From Acanthopleura granulata (Eukaryota > Mollusca > Polyplacophora > Chitonida > Chitonidae): 64,000 nucleotides of DNA. A program made the position numbers and the translations under genes. The DNA lies in contig JABBOT010000080.1 of NCBI GenBank assembly GCA_016165875.1, forward strand, positions 45,855,815 to 45,919,814, given 5' to 3'. Numbering within the stretch: the stretch's first letter is position 1; each line of letters opens with the position of its first letter. A model generated the notes under the pieces. That model did not search any database and had not been told where the DNA came from. It worked only from the letters and a program-made list of their open reading frames with translations. Below are positions 47,957 through 58,931 of this stretch, in pieces.

Positions 47957-48335
47957 GTTCGCCGCGAGCCACATCAGGGCTGGGCGCCTGACGAGCCGAT
48001 ATATTACGTTGTGAGCCATATCAGGGCTGGGCGCCTGACGAGCCGATATATTACGTTGTGAGCCATATCAGGGCTGGGAGCCTGACGAGCCGATATAACA
48101 GGTTGTGAGCCATATCAGGGCTGGGTGGCTGACGAGCCGATATAACAGGTTGTGAGCCATAACAGGTCTGGGTGGCTGACGAGCCGATATAATACGTTGT
48201 GAGCCATATCAGGGCTGGGTGGCTGACGAGCCGATATAACACGTTGTGAGCGATAACAGGTCTGGGTGACTGACGAGCCGATATAATACGTTGTGAGTCA
48301 TATCAGGGCGGGGCGGCTGACTAGCCGATGTAATG
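47957..48335. repeat. 48-bp tandem repeat downstream of the DIRS-like element
   Basis: Eight units at a period of 47-48 bases, each with gagccatatcagggctggg, a short variable part, ctgacgagccgatata and ayrcgttgt. ATATCAGG and CGATAT parts make each unit partly self-complementary. Confidence 0.93.
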
Positions 48336-48339
48336 CATG

Positions 48340-51200
48340 AAATGAATGATAATGTTGAATATGTAATGTCAACAGGATAGTGAATCGTGCTAACAGTGAT
48401 TCTACATGAGGCCTGAATTGCGTTTATGGCAATAGAGTGTATTGCCAGGGGCTAGGCAGCCATTACCATATCATAGATCTTGTACTGTAAGAAGAATGTA
48501 GCCTCGATAATATGAGCCTGTCACATGTAAGATATCCAGAAATGTACATACACATCATTGTATTGTCTGAATCAGTGATACCGAGTGCGCATGTGAATGC
48601 TGGAGAATGTAGAAATGATGACAGCGGCTCGAGAAAGAAAGAAATCCCACCTAAACGTATTCTACTTAAAAGAAATGCAAGCAGCCAAAGTTATGAGAAA
48701 GACTACATGCGATATCGTGCAAGACCAATTTTAGAATGATTTACACCTTTTCAACATCCCTTTCAAAAATGTTTACCCTATAGGGTGTAATCGTGAGGGA
48801 TTCCAGCTCCATTTCGCCTATATATTATTGTAACATCCTTTCAGCACACTGAAAAGGTATTAATGGATAAACAGAGTGTTTTAGTAAATTTACATTCTTT
48901 CAGCATCATTTAAACTGAAAGTGTACTTTGTTCTGTAACAATTGTTATAAATTTGTTATGTGACAATTGACCTTTAAACATATCATTAAACCTTCTATCG
49001 CACTGACTGGATTGTATCCCATCACCATTCGGTGTTTACCACTGAGGAATGCTATGTTCAGCCCTCCCTTCGTCATATACTTGATGGATGTGTATTGCAT
49101 ATTTGTTTATTTGATTGCTGTTTTACGTCGTACTCAAGAATATTTCACTTGCCACGTACGGGCGGAGAAGAAGTTTGTATGTGTATTAAAAACACTTCGA
49201 AGATTTTCGGTTTCACATCATGCGTAAGGACTGAAAATGTTCGTACGTATAAAGGGTATATATTTTCCATGAAACACAACTCCAGACATTTATCATGTAT
49301 TGGAATAAATTAAATGAAAAACGGAATAATAAAGGAAGCGTTCATATGTTTTCAATGGGTTTCAAACATTTTAGTACCGCAATCTCTCGAAACATTTTTG
49401 GCGACAACTTGATTGCAAAGGTAAAAAGTTGCAATTCAATAATCGAAACTTTTAAAGGTATCTTAAAGTACAACATATTCTAGCATTTCTGAAATATATC
49501 AATATTCACCTTTATATATCCACCAATATATAATGTCAATATGTTAATGCTAATATAATGTTATTACACCGTGAAGAGGTTTGCACGAAGTTCTCACAAT
49601 ATGCACATGACACGGTGGAGCCAACCTTGCTCTGGCACTCAATGGAACCATATACACTTATTCAGATAGGAACACGTTGAGTCGAAGTGGGTAGAAAGCT
49701 GAAGACTGAAGATAGAATTGAACAGAAGACTATGTAAAACACGATGTTATGCTATAACATGAGAATTCACTACAGCCTTTATTGCAAGCCTGTCGTGTTG
49801 ACTGAACCAGCCTAACTCACCTTGAAGTCTGACAGATCTTCAACCACACAGGCTGTTAGTATACATACAGCCCCTCTCTCGATTGCTGGAGATTTGTCAG
49901 TCTAAGAGAGAATGCATTTCAATGGGGAACAGATAACATCAAGTAATAATAAAAGGGAAAAGGCAAGTTTATTTAGCAAGACCATGGTTTATATTTAGTA
50001 AGTATTCATTTTGAAGCCACACACGAGAATATTTCATTCACACATGTGACTGTTTTACTGGTTTTTTTTGTTTCATTGATGGAGAACCCAGAGTGCTCGG
50101 GGTAAACCACCTGCCATTGACAAGTTAATGACTAACTTTTGCTAACTGATGTGACTTACAGGTGTGCACAAGATATTGGTGAAGACAATGTGGTCGTCAA
50201 GGAACCTAAGACTTCTCATACGTCAACACCAGCTTTGTCAACACGTCGTACTATCAGTGAGAGGGGGAGCCGTAAATTACCTGCCCTCGGCCGCTTCGAA
50301 CTGGTAACTTGTACGTCAGAGCAAAAGATTTTAATCTTTAATAAATAACGGAAAATGAGTTAACGTTTGAGAGAGATTCTTTCAGAATAAAAACTTTAAA
50401 TGCATCAAACAATGCTATTGACATGTCGCTAAATAACGGTATTTTTGTGAATTTTCAATGTTTTGAATCTAATCTCTTTTGAAAAATTTACTGTCAAGAC
50501 AAGACCTACAAATTTACTTCTAGACCACCAATGCTCGTTAAACACTCGTTAAAACTAATCTACTGTACACCTATACAAAAAATCGTCAGAATTCATTTCT
50601 TTCCTTCATTATTGTACAACGTCATTCAATTTTTCACCGTTAGATAGAAAATTAGACTCAGTTAAAGCGTTTGTCTATTTTTTGCTAAATCTTCCTCCAG
50701 TAGAGGTAGATCTGAATTTTTTGGGTTGTTTCATCACAGAAAACGTGGTAACATCAGCTGTCCGTGCATAAGGTCAGATATAACGTTAGCTGTGACAAAT
50801 CAGAGATCTACATTAGAGGTTCGTGTACACGTGAGTGTACTTCCGAGCGAAAATCCTGTGCTGAATTCTTAATTTTCTTTCGGGGAATGATGGGGGGGGG
50901 GGGTCGGGCTCAGATAGTACTTGGAAGATGTCAGTAGATTGCTAAATGTCGTGTCCGATCTGCAATTGTGCATTATGTGGTAAATATGAAAGTTGATAAA
51001 CTCAGTCGTTTCATGAGAAAACATCTAGTTCAAAACAAAATAATAAAGGCAATATTTACCTTAAATAATCTTTGAGCCTTATACGCACAACAATTACTCG
51101 CAATTTCTTTGCTGATAATTTTATTACAGTGATAAGCCACGTTCCGATTTGATGGATTGATTTCAGTGTTTGCTAAGGCCAAAACAAATTTTTTTACTTA
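48340..51200. other. No gene recognised; scattered repeat remnants
   Basis: 49400-49680 and about 50790-50830 resemble 61210-61500 in the same order, so they are part of an older duplication. A G run lies at 50890-50902. A degenerate SINE-like stretch (gagaacccagagtgctcggg and following) is near 50080-50150. Confidence 0.45.
49100..49165 (-). repeat. SINE tail, minus strand
   Basis: It reads tatttgtttatttgattgct, ttttacgtcgtactcaagaa and tatttcacttgccacgtacg, the reverse complement of the mollusc-type SINE 3' end. Confidence 0.75.
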
Positions 51201-52243
51201 TACGCTGGTCATCAGTTTTATGGATTGAGGAATCCGAAGCGCAGAGGGCAAAACTTCGACGATTGGCAAGTTACTGACAAACTTTCCCACGGATAATATA
51301 GGGATATGCTGGGGGAGGCAAAGTGGCGTTTAAACCTTTAAACATATACGGACACACGAATGCGATGTTTCTGATGGCAGACAACTACTTTATTCCATTA
51401 AGAATTAAATCATTTTCTTCATTTATACAAACATTTTATAGAAACAGATAAACCTTTTTATATTAAACTAATACCAAAATATGTCCACATGTTATATCAG
51501 CAATCTGCAGCATAACATTCATATGCGAGATTCACGAATAGGATGATGCCATTGTTTCCACCAGAATGTTGGGAAGAAAGACATATCCCATCATGATCTA
51601 TACAGTATAAAATACTGTTCTTTTGTTTATTTACTCACATATTTCTTCAATGATGGATTGATTGATTTATTCATTTATTGATTTATTCATTTATATTGTT
51701 TATTCCACTATTTCAGTGTGAATCTGTTGTAATCTCAGGTCAGGCATTATTTTGAAGTGCATGAATTTATATACATAAATTAATTGTGAAAATTTACAGA
51801 TGAAAATCTTTGTTAAATAAAGTGGTATGAGGGATGACGTCAAGTGCAAATTCTCAACATCTTCAACATATTACATCTATACAGTATTGCATGCATTTTT
51901 GAATCATTATAAGCTATCTAAAAAGACCTCATCAAAATAACTAAAAGAGTAAATGTTAACCATCAATACGAGAATCAGTTACGCAAATGTAAGTTAATTA
52001 AAAGCTCAAACGCATAGCTCTGAGTGGCTGGTTCGACCTACTGACTGCTTATACGGCTCTATACCTTTTCTCTACTATGTTTTACTCATTTACATCTGTC
52101 TCCTCACAATCGCTATACCTACAATGCCTACTGATTGTTACTTTCTGCTGCCTTCCGGCTATTTCTTACCAAATGTTTGTTACCTTTGGCCAATCGAAAA
52201 ATAAGTTTCCATAGTTGAAGTAAGGGAGACTCAGTTTCCAGTC

Positions 52244-52342
52244 TATACAACAGATGTTGCAACCTCAAACATCATTACATCCTCTCGTGGACGTTTAATA
52301 CCAACAGCCTTGCTTACAACTCCAGCAAGGAAATAGATAAGT
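52244..52342 (+). pseudogene. Decayed promoter and first exon of peptide gene, left copy
   Basis: Aligned to the right copy, the TATA box TATAAAA is TATACAA (52244-52250), and the first-exon donor GTAAGT is ATAAGT (52337-52342). A CCAAT motif is kept at about 52190. Unless another promoter or donor is used, the normal transcript cannot form. Confidence 0.6.
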
Positions 52343-52887
52343 TAATAAGCTGGCCATATTTCATAATTCATTGTAATGTACCAAACATGTAGTTTTGCAT
52401 CAATTAATTTCAAAGCATAGATTGCGCGTCTGCAGACCACATCTATGGGAATAGCCGAAATCCCGGTTTTCATGATTAAACATTTCAATTAATTGTCACC
52501 AGTTTTATTTAAACTATGCCGTTCAAAGTTCCTTTATCTGACCAATTGGGTGCACCAAGACCATCAAATGACACCGACCCATTAGCATAGTGTACATCGA
52601 CCTCTAACACGTTACTGGTAAACATCTCGACTAAACATTGTTGATAAAGTTTTCGCTACAGCACCATCAAGCCTTTTCACCCAGTGTCAGTGTTTGCATC
52701 CGCCCAACTTCGAACTAGTACCAACCGAAGGAAAACTTTAAGGCTTGCTCTGCCAAATGATACAATAAATGTCAAAGAAAACACCAGGACAAAAAGAAGT
52801 TTTAAAAAGCGCTGTTAACGATAGCAGAAAGCACATTTTGGCACCATATGATTATTGCGTTCTTCCTTCTGTCTGATATTCTAACAG

Positions 52888-53523
52888 CTCATCATCATGA
52901 AGAGGGCCGTTGTTCTCATCTTGGCATGCGTACTGCGCATGGTCAGCTACTTCGCCGTAGAGGCCGGTAAACTGAAGGACGAGTTTCGTCTGCAGAAGAG
53001 AGAGGCTGAGACATTCCTGAACGATGCTGCTTATAACGTCGAAAAGAGAGACGCTGGTAAAGAAAGGATTTACTCACTCATGGCTCTGGTTTTCAGATGT
53101 TTTCCTCATGCACCTTATTATTCGACTCAATACAAAAGTGTTTACATTTCCGCCATGTGGTACTTTATTTCAGTATTTTGTTCACGTGATATACATTTGA
53201 ACATTTGTCGTCCAGTTTAGATACATGCTGGTTTCCTATACAGTCAATACCAATAAATCATCAATCGTGACTCTCACTCTATGCTTTTTCGAAGCCGAGG
53301 AGACAGCAGTGACATAAGCGAAATGGGCAAAACCCCGGACGTTAATAAAGACAGGCGCCATACTGCTACTCCCAAACAACAACATTGCGCAGAATACATC
53401 AGCCTCTATAGTTTACCACTTGCGATTAATTCTTAGAAGTACTGTTTCTTATACCTTGAACAGCTCAATGATTTCTTTGCTTAGAAAACATTAATGACAG
53501 TGTAAAACGCAGAACTCAATAAA
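52888..53523 (+). pseudogene. Secreted peptide-precursor gene, left copy (probably decayed)
   Basis: The acceptor ctaacag at 52887 precedes the ATG at 52897. Coding runs 52897-53056 (donor gtaaag) and would continue at 53295-53317 (acceptor cgaag), ending TAA after 60 residues. The signal region MKRAVVLILACVLRMVSYFA has an Arg inside the hydrophobic core, which should weaken it. The following GKLKDEFRLQKREAE segment is identical to the right copy. The acidic tail is cut to AEETAVT by the stop. The poly(A) signal AATAAA is at 53518-53523. The damaged promoter and first donor point to a pseudogene, though the coding part itself is open. Confidence 0.65.
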
Positions 53524-54859
53524 GACATGTCCAGTTATATATTTACAGCTTTATGTCGTCTTTTTAATACCTTTAACTTTGTTCCTATGTAATACATGTA
53601 TATTCTACTGAGGCCAGCTTAACGTTTGAACTCTAGTATCATTATTACATTTCGACGCGGCTGATGTACACTGACGATAGGTAGATACTTTATCATATTT
53701 GGAGGACCAGAGGAAATAACTTGTCGAGAAAAAAAAACACACACACACACAAACACAGAATATGTTGCGATGAGGTATTTGGGGGTTCGACTTTACAACC
53801 GTTCAAGACATGGAAAGCCTTTTAAATGTGTCCCTGCGTATGAAACAACGAAGCCGAATAAGCCCATTCACCATATTGTTGAGGTGTGTTACTCAGTAGT
53901 AGAATACTGTCCTGATGTACAACCACTTTCGTGGAAGGAGTTTGGACCATTGGACCAAAGCAATCCGTTAAAATAACGATGGGATGAAATTTCAGACAAT
54001 TCCTGGTAAAATATGTGCTGCGCCCCTGTCAGCAAGTACCGCAGATTTGATCGATGATCCTGAACCCAATCACCTGCACTGAGCGAACTACGCAAATCAC
54101 AGATCAGACCCTCAACCAGTAACAAGATATCCGAAGTATAATTCCAAACACCAGTTTCATTATTAAATTTAGCATGTCTCTAAACATATATATCTTTAGT
54201 GGAAAAAAGTTACCTGGAAGTAGAAGTATCTAACACGAAGTCAACAAGTTTAACCTTAAAAGCTCCACATTTGTACGATACATAATACCCTACAATAAAG
54301 CGAGAAAAGGCGTAAAGTATCTCAGTTACACTTTTATTGCAGCTGTTCATGCAGTGGTAATATAAAAACTGCACCATGAATACACGGCCCCCAACCCCGA
54401 CATCCGTGTGCTGCTCATAAGCGACGAAGAGACCTTCAAGTCGACAATCGTGAGACCCATTGTCAAAACTGAGATAAAAACACCTGCAAAGTGACTAAAA
54501 AGGTAAAGGGTAAGAAAGACTGCATGTATAATAGCATATATGTAGTACATGGATTTTTAGGTGAATTTTGCTCCTCTATAAGGATATGATTATAACAATT
54601 CTTGGAAATAATGATTGCATTATTATGATATCTGTCCTCCTCAACGATGACAAATTTTTTCTCTGAAGGTCAGAAAATACCCTCCTTATAACTTGCAGTC
54701 TCTCAGAATATGCTGAGCTATAGACATAGTTTGAATGTCTTAAAGCTGGAATGTAAATACAACATTTTTTGACAAGCTGGAACTAGAACTAAATACTGGG
54801 GCATTTATTCTCTCCCCTTTTCAGCAGTTTTGGGAAAACTTTCAATTGATCAAAGATAT

Positions 54860-56090
54860 TCTTTACTAACCGAATCATCCAAGTAGATGTCGATGACCGT
54901 CAACAATCCGGGCGGATAACCGGTGACACAATCAGATTCCTAGAGACATTGGATTACGATTGTCAGTAATAATGTCAGCTGTCATCAAATGTTGATATTT
55001 GTCTGCGATAAAAACAGATGATACCCAGCCACAACTGAAACCACAGGAGGAACAATCAACAGTGTGTAATAGTTGTGGAATCCAGTATAATACCAAGAAA
55101 AGACTAGAATTATACGAATTATTTAATTGCTCCTTCAGTGTTAAACTATGCGTTTTAAATATATCTTAGCTCGTATACCTGTCAAGACAAGTAAACCGAC
55201 AAGAGTTAATTCACTAACAATATTTCCCAAATTGTGAAACCCATCCAGACGTTATAAATTAACAACACTGAAATGCGTGACCCTCACATCATACAACGGA
55301 TATCAGAGAAAAAATATATACTTTGATCATGAGATTCTACATTCTGTACCATAATAACCAAAGACTTATTGTCAAAACCAAGTGTTAGAGCTGTGTGATT
55401 ATGTGCTTTTTAAAAAGCAGTATGGTGTCATACGCTTACTGGAAATGTCTTCGAATAAAACCTGTAGGTTTAAATTACCAGGTTATAACCAAGGCAGATG
55501 TGAGGGGAGCAGAAGAGACAACATTTTGTTTGCGAAACAGACTTCCCTACACTACACTACAATTGTTACTGTTACAAAATCGTCGTCGTATTGAATCTAA
55601 GTGTCTAGTACGACATTTGTACATACCACGCATAAAGCATAAAAGAGCCATAAAGTCGATAATAGCAAGACTCTTTTCCAAAACAACCTAACACACCAGT
55701 TCTAAAATGAAAATGTAAGAAATAATACATAAATTACAAATAAATTTGCCAACATGTAAGGCAGAGGCAGTGGCTTTTTTCAATGCAGAGAAACACTTGA
55801 AACGGTCAGCATTATGGTGGGAGGAAACCGGGCAGAGAAAAGCACACTTATTAAACTGCAGCCTATAGGAGTTGGAGGACAAATGCTGTACGTGCGTAAC
55901 AACCTATAATACAGAATGATACAAGTCTCTACTCAAGCCGATTATTCTGATTTTTACCTGACTGAGAATGGAACCCGTAGTGTGACTGTCTAAATGATAC
56001 ATCCGGGCCTTATTTCACTAACAAGTCCAAGTCGTAAATCTTTATCTTTCGACGTAACCCCTAACTTTAGCCAGTCGGTAGACAGTAAAG
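54860..56090. other. Spacer between the two duplicated units, no gene recognised
   Basis: AT-rich sequence with short open frames only, including overlapping frames at 55382-55691 without motifs. A SINE fragment lies at 55803-55840. Confidence 0.45.
55803..55840 (-). repeat. SINE fragment, minus strand
   Basis: It reads ggtcagcattatggtgggag and gaaaccgggcagagaaa, matching the middle block of the minus-strand SINE copies. Confidence 0.65.
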
Positions 56091-57483
56091 CATAGATAGT
56101 ATTGTTTTGTGAAACGGTCGTATGTCGTCAGTCTTAACAAAATGCCTGAGTCTTAGCATAGTGAATTGGGCTTGCAATAGATAGAGTGGTGTAGTTGTTC
56201 ACAGACAGCGGCGGGCACATATCACGCCACTTTAAGGCAAGAAATGTAGTGTAAAGTTTGACGACGATGGAGAAACCTGGAGAGCGGTGGTAAAACATCG
56301 ATGATTGCCAAGTCACTGGCGAATTTTACGGACATGCTGGAGGGAGCAAATGGCCTTTAAACTTTTAAACCTCTGCGCCCAGAAAGTGGACCAACGTGTT
56401 TAATGAAAGATGACGTTGCCAGTAAAGTTTTCTCTTGCGTGTGACAGTGGCTTGATAAGACCCTAGTATTTATCTTTACTTCCAGCCCAAGCCCTTCGCT
56501 CTCCAATCAGGCGACAGGTCATATAAAGTTTTATGTCCCTCAGGCACATTTGCCAAACAAAATAGTGCAGCAAGAGTTATATCGTCGTATTAAATAAGGT
56601 TGCGCTTCTACAGCACTGTCACTGACTTGCTAACAAACTAGACACCTAGATATCATTTTCTTCATTCATACAAACTTATTGTAGAAGCAGACAAAACTTT
56701 TAGACTGTTTATATGGAACTAATACCGAAAGATGTCCGCATTTTATATCAGCAATCTGCAGCATAACATTTATATGCGCGATTCACGATTAGGATACAGC
56801 TAATGTTTCCACCAGAATGTTTCGAAGAAAGACATATACCATCATGATCTATACAGTATAAAATATTGTTCTTTTGTTTATTTACTGACATATTTCTTGA
56901 CTGACTGATTGATTGATTTATTCATTTATATTGTTTATTTAACTATTTCAGTGTTAATCTGTGGTGATTTCAGGTAAGATATTCCTTTCAAGTACATGTA
57001 CTTATATATGCAAAATAATGGTGTAAATTTACAGATAAAACTCTGTGTAAAACAAAATGTTACGAAGCATCACCTCAAGTGCACTTTCTCAAGACCTTCA
57101 GCATATTAGGTGTATATACTATTCTATGTATTTTTCAATCATTATAAACTATCTAAAAACACCTCATCAAACAAATTATAAGACTAAATGGGAACCATCA
57201 CCACCACAATCCATAGACCCGAATCATTTACGGGAATGTATGTGAGTTAAACTATCTCAAGACCAGTTAAAGCTCAAACGCATCTCTCTGAGTGACTGAG
57301 TCTGGCTGCTTATACGGCTGCCTTCGCCTTAGTAAAGGTAAATGCGCATATACCTTTTCTCTCCTATCTTTTGCTCATTTACATCTGTCTCCTCACAATC
57401 GCTATACCTACAATGCCTACTGGCTGTTTCTTTCTTTTGCCTTTCAGCTATTTGTTGCCATTTTTTAGGCTTGTCTCCTTTGG

Positions 57484-57544
57484 CCAATGGGAAAATCAGC
57501 TGCCATAGTGGAACTACTTGAGACGCAGTTTGCAGCGTATAAAA
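57484..57544 (+). promoter_or_regulatory. CCAAT and TATA promoter of the peptide gene, right copy
   Basis: CCAAT is at 57484-57488 and TATAAAA at 57538-57544, 50 bases apart. Transcription would start near 57565-57572. The following exon has a good donor at 57632, and its spliced partner carries the start codon. Confidence 0.7.
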
Positions 57545-57567
57545 GCAGACATTCCCATCTCATACAG

Positions 57568-57631
57568 CATTCCATCCTCTCGCGGACGTTTAATACCAAC
57601 AGTCTTGCTTACAACTCCAGCATCGAAGTAG
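57568..57631 (+). other. Non-coding first exon (5' UTR) of the peptide gene, right copy
   Basis: The start is placed about 30 bases after the TATA box. The end is set by the strong donor GTAAGT (57632). No ATG begins a useful frame here. The intron runs to the acceptor ctcacag at 58160-58166 behind a pyrimidine tract. Confidence 0.55.
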
Positions 57632-58175
57632 GTAAGTTAATAAGCTGGCCAGATTTCATAATTCATGGTAATGTACGAAAGATGTAGGGTTGCATCAATT
57701 AATTTCAAAGCATAGATTGCGCGTTTGCAGATCACATCTATGAGAACAGCTGTAATCCTGGTTTTCATGATTAAGCATTTCAATTAATTTTCACCAGTGT
57801 TACTTGAGCTATGCTGTTCAAAGTTCCTTTATCTGATCAATGGGATGTATTCGGACCCGTTAGCATAGTGTGCACCGATCTCTAACACGTTACTGGTAAA
57901 CATCTCGACCAAACATTGCTGATAAAGTTTTAACTAGAGCACCATCAAGCCTTTTCACCCCGTGTCAGTGCTTGCATCTGCCCAACTTCGAACTAGTACC
58001 AACCAAAAGAAAACTTTAAGGCTTGCTCTACCAAATGATACAATAAATGTCAAAGAAAACACCAGGACAAAAAGAATTTTTAAAAAACGCTTTTAAGAAC
58101 AACAGAAAGTACATTTTGACACCATTATAATTTTTGCACTCTTCCTTCTGTCTGATATTCTCACAGCTCATCATC

Positions 58176-58892
58176 ATGAAGACGGCCGTCGTTCTCATCT
58201 TGGCATGCGCACTGTTCCTGGTCAGCTACGTCACCGTAGAGGCCGGTAAACTGAAGGACGAGTTTCGTCTGCAGAAGAGAGAGGCTGAGACATTCCTGAA
58301 CGATGCTCCTCATAACATCCAAAAGAGAGAAAACGGTAAGGAATCGATTTTAATCACTCATGGCTCTTTGGTTTCCAGACGTTTTCCTCATGCACCTTAT
58401 TATTACAACCCACACAAAAGTGTTTACATTTCCGCTATGGTGTACTTTATTTCAGTATTTTGTTCACGTGCATTTGAACATTTGTCGACCAGATTAGATA
58501 TATGCGGGACCAATTAACGCTGTTCTTTCTTGCAAGTTTACTTTCTTTACATTAGATGCAATTCCTCTACCGATCTGTTTTGTGTTTTTCTCTTTTCAAA
58601 CTGCTTTCCTTCCGGTAACTTGATCATAACATTACAGTGTTTCGAAAAAGAATTCTTTGCATACCCTGGGATGCTGTATTGAATACGATTTAGCACATTT
58701 ATATGCATTTTCCCTTTATATATTAACGATCATTGTATTGCCATGGGTTGTTATGTTTTCCCCATGGAAGAGGAGGCAGAAGAGACAGAAGAGACAGAAG
58801 AAGAGACAGAGGAGACAGGAGAAGAGACATCAGAAGAGACAACAGAACAGACTGAAGAAGACGCTGAAGAAGGGAATGGTTTCGCTCCTTAG
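58176..58892 (+). CDS. Secreted, Lys-Arg-processed peptide precursor with acidic Glu/Thr tail, right copy (93 residues)
   Basis: Coding exons are 58176-58335 and 58771-58892, in phase (160 bases, then two bases completing a Glu codon). Residues 1-23 are a signal peptide (MKTAVVLILACALFLVSYVT, cleavage expected after VEA). The next part holds two dibasic sites, RLQKR and NIQKR, which would release peptides of about 10 and 14 residues. The last exon encodes about 40 residues of EET-type repeats (9-base DNA period) ending NGFAP. There are no cysteines. The ATG was chosen because it opens the signal peptide and follows the exon's acceptor. The acceptor GAAG before exon 3 is weak but is conserved in the left copy, where EAEET follows in the same frame. 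The layout suits a secretory-pathway prepropeptide (peptide hormone, defence or matrix peptide). I do not recognise the family. Confidence 0.68.
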
Positions 58893-58925
58893 AAAACATT
58901 AATGACAGCGTAAAACGCAGAACTC

Positions 58926-58931
58926 AATAAA
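58926..58931 (+). terminator. Poly(A) signal of the peptide gene, right copy
   Basis: AATAAA lies 34 bases after the TAG stop. The surrounding agaactcaataaagacat is conserved in the left copy (AATAAA at 53518-53523). Confidence 0.7.

Larger units (their letters stand above)
51205..54860. repeat. Tandem segmental duplication, left copy
   Basis: Collinear with about 56270-60290. Shared blocks include tatatcagcaatctgcagca, catcatgatctatacagtat, the peptide gene, gcagatttgatcgatgatcc and gacaagctggaactagaact. Identity is roughly 80-90 percent with many small indels. A degenerate SINE-like stretch lies at its left end (51205-51345). Confidence 0.88.

Noticed and set aside
47957..48335. Possible CRISPR array
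   Set aside because: The units are contiguous tandem repeats without unique spacers, and the genome is clearly eukaryotic.
53770..53976. 68-codon plus-strand frame in the left duplicated unit
   Set aside because: The aligned right unit (59150-59400) is full of stops and indels in this frame, so it is not maintained.
58378..58497. Possible alternative exon after tggtttccag at 58369-58378
   Set aside because: It would need an intron of only about 43 bases, too short for typical animal splicing.
58657..58902. Basic Arg/Lys/Gln-rich frame over the acidic-tail exon
   Set aside because: It is the shifted reading of the same GAAGAGACA repeat. The splice phase from the signal-peptide exon, and the EAEET match in the left copy, favour the acidic frame.
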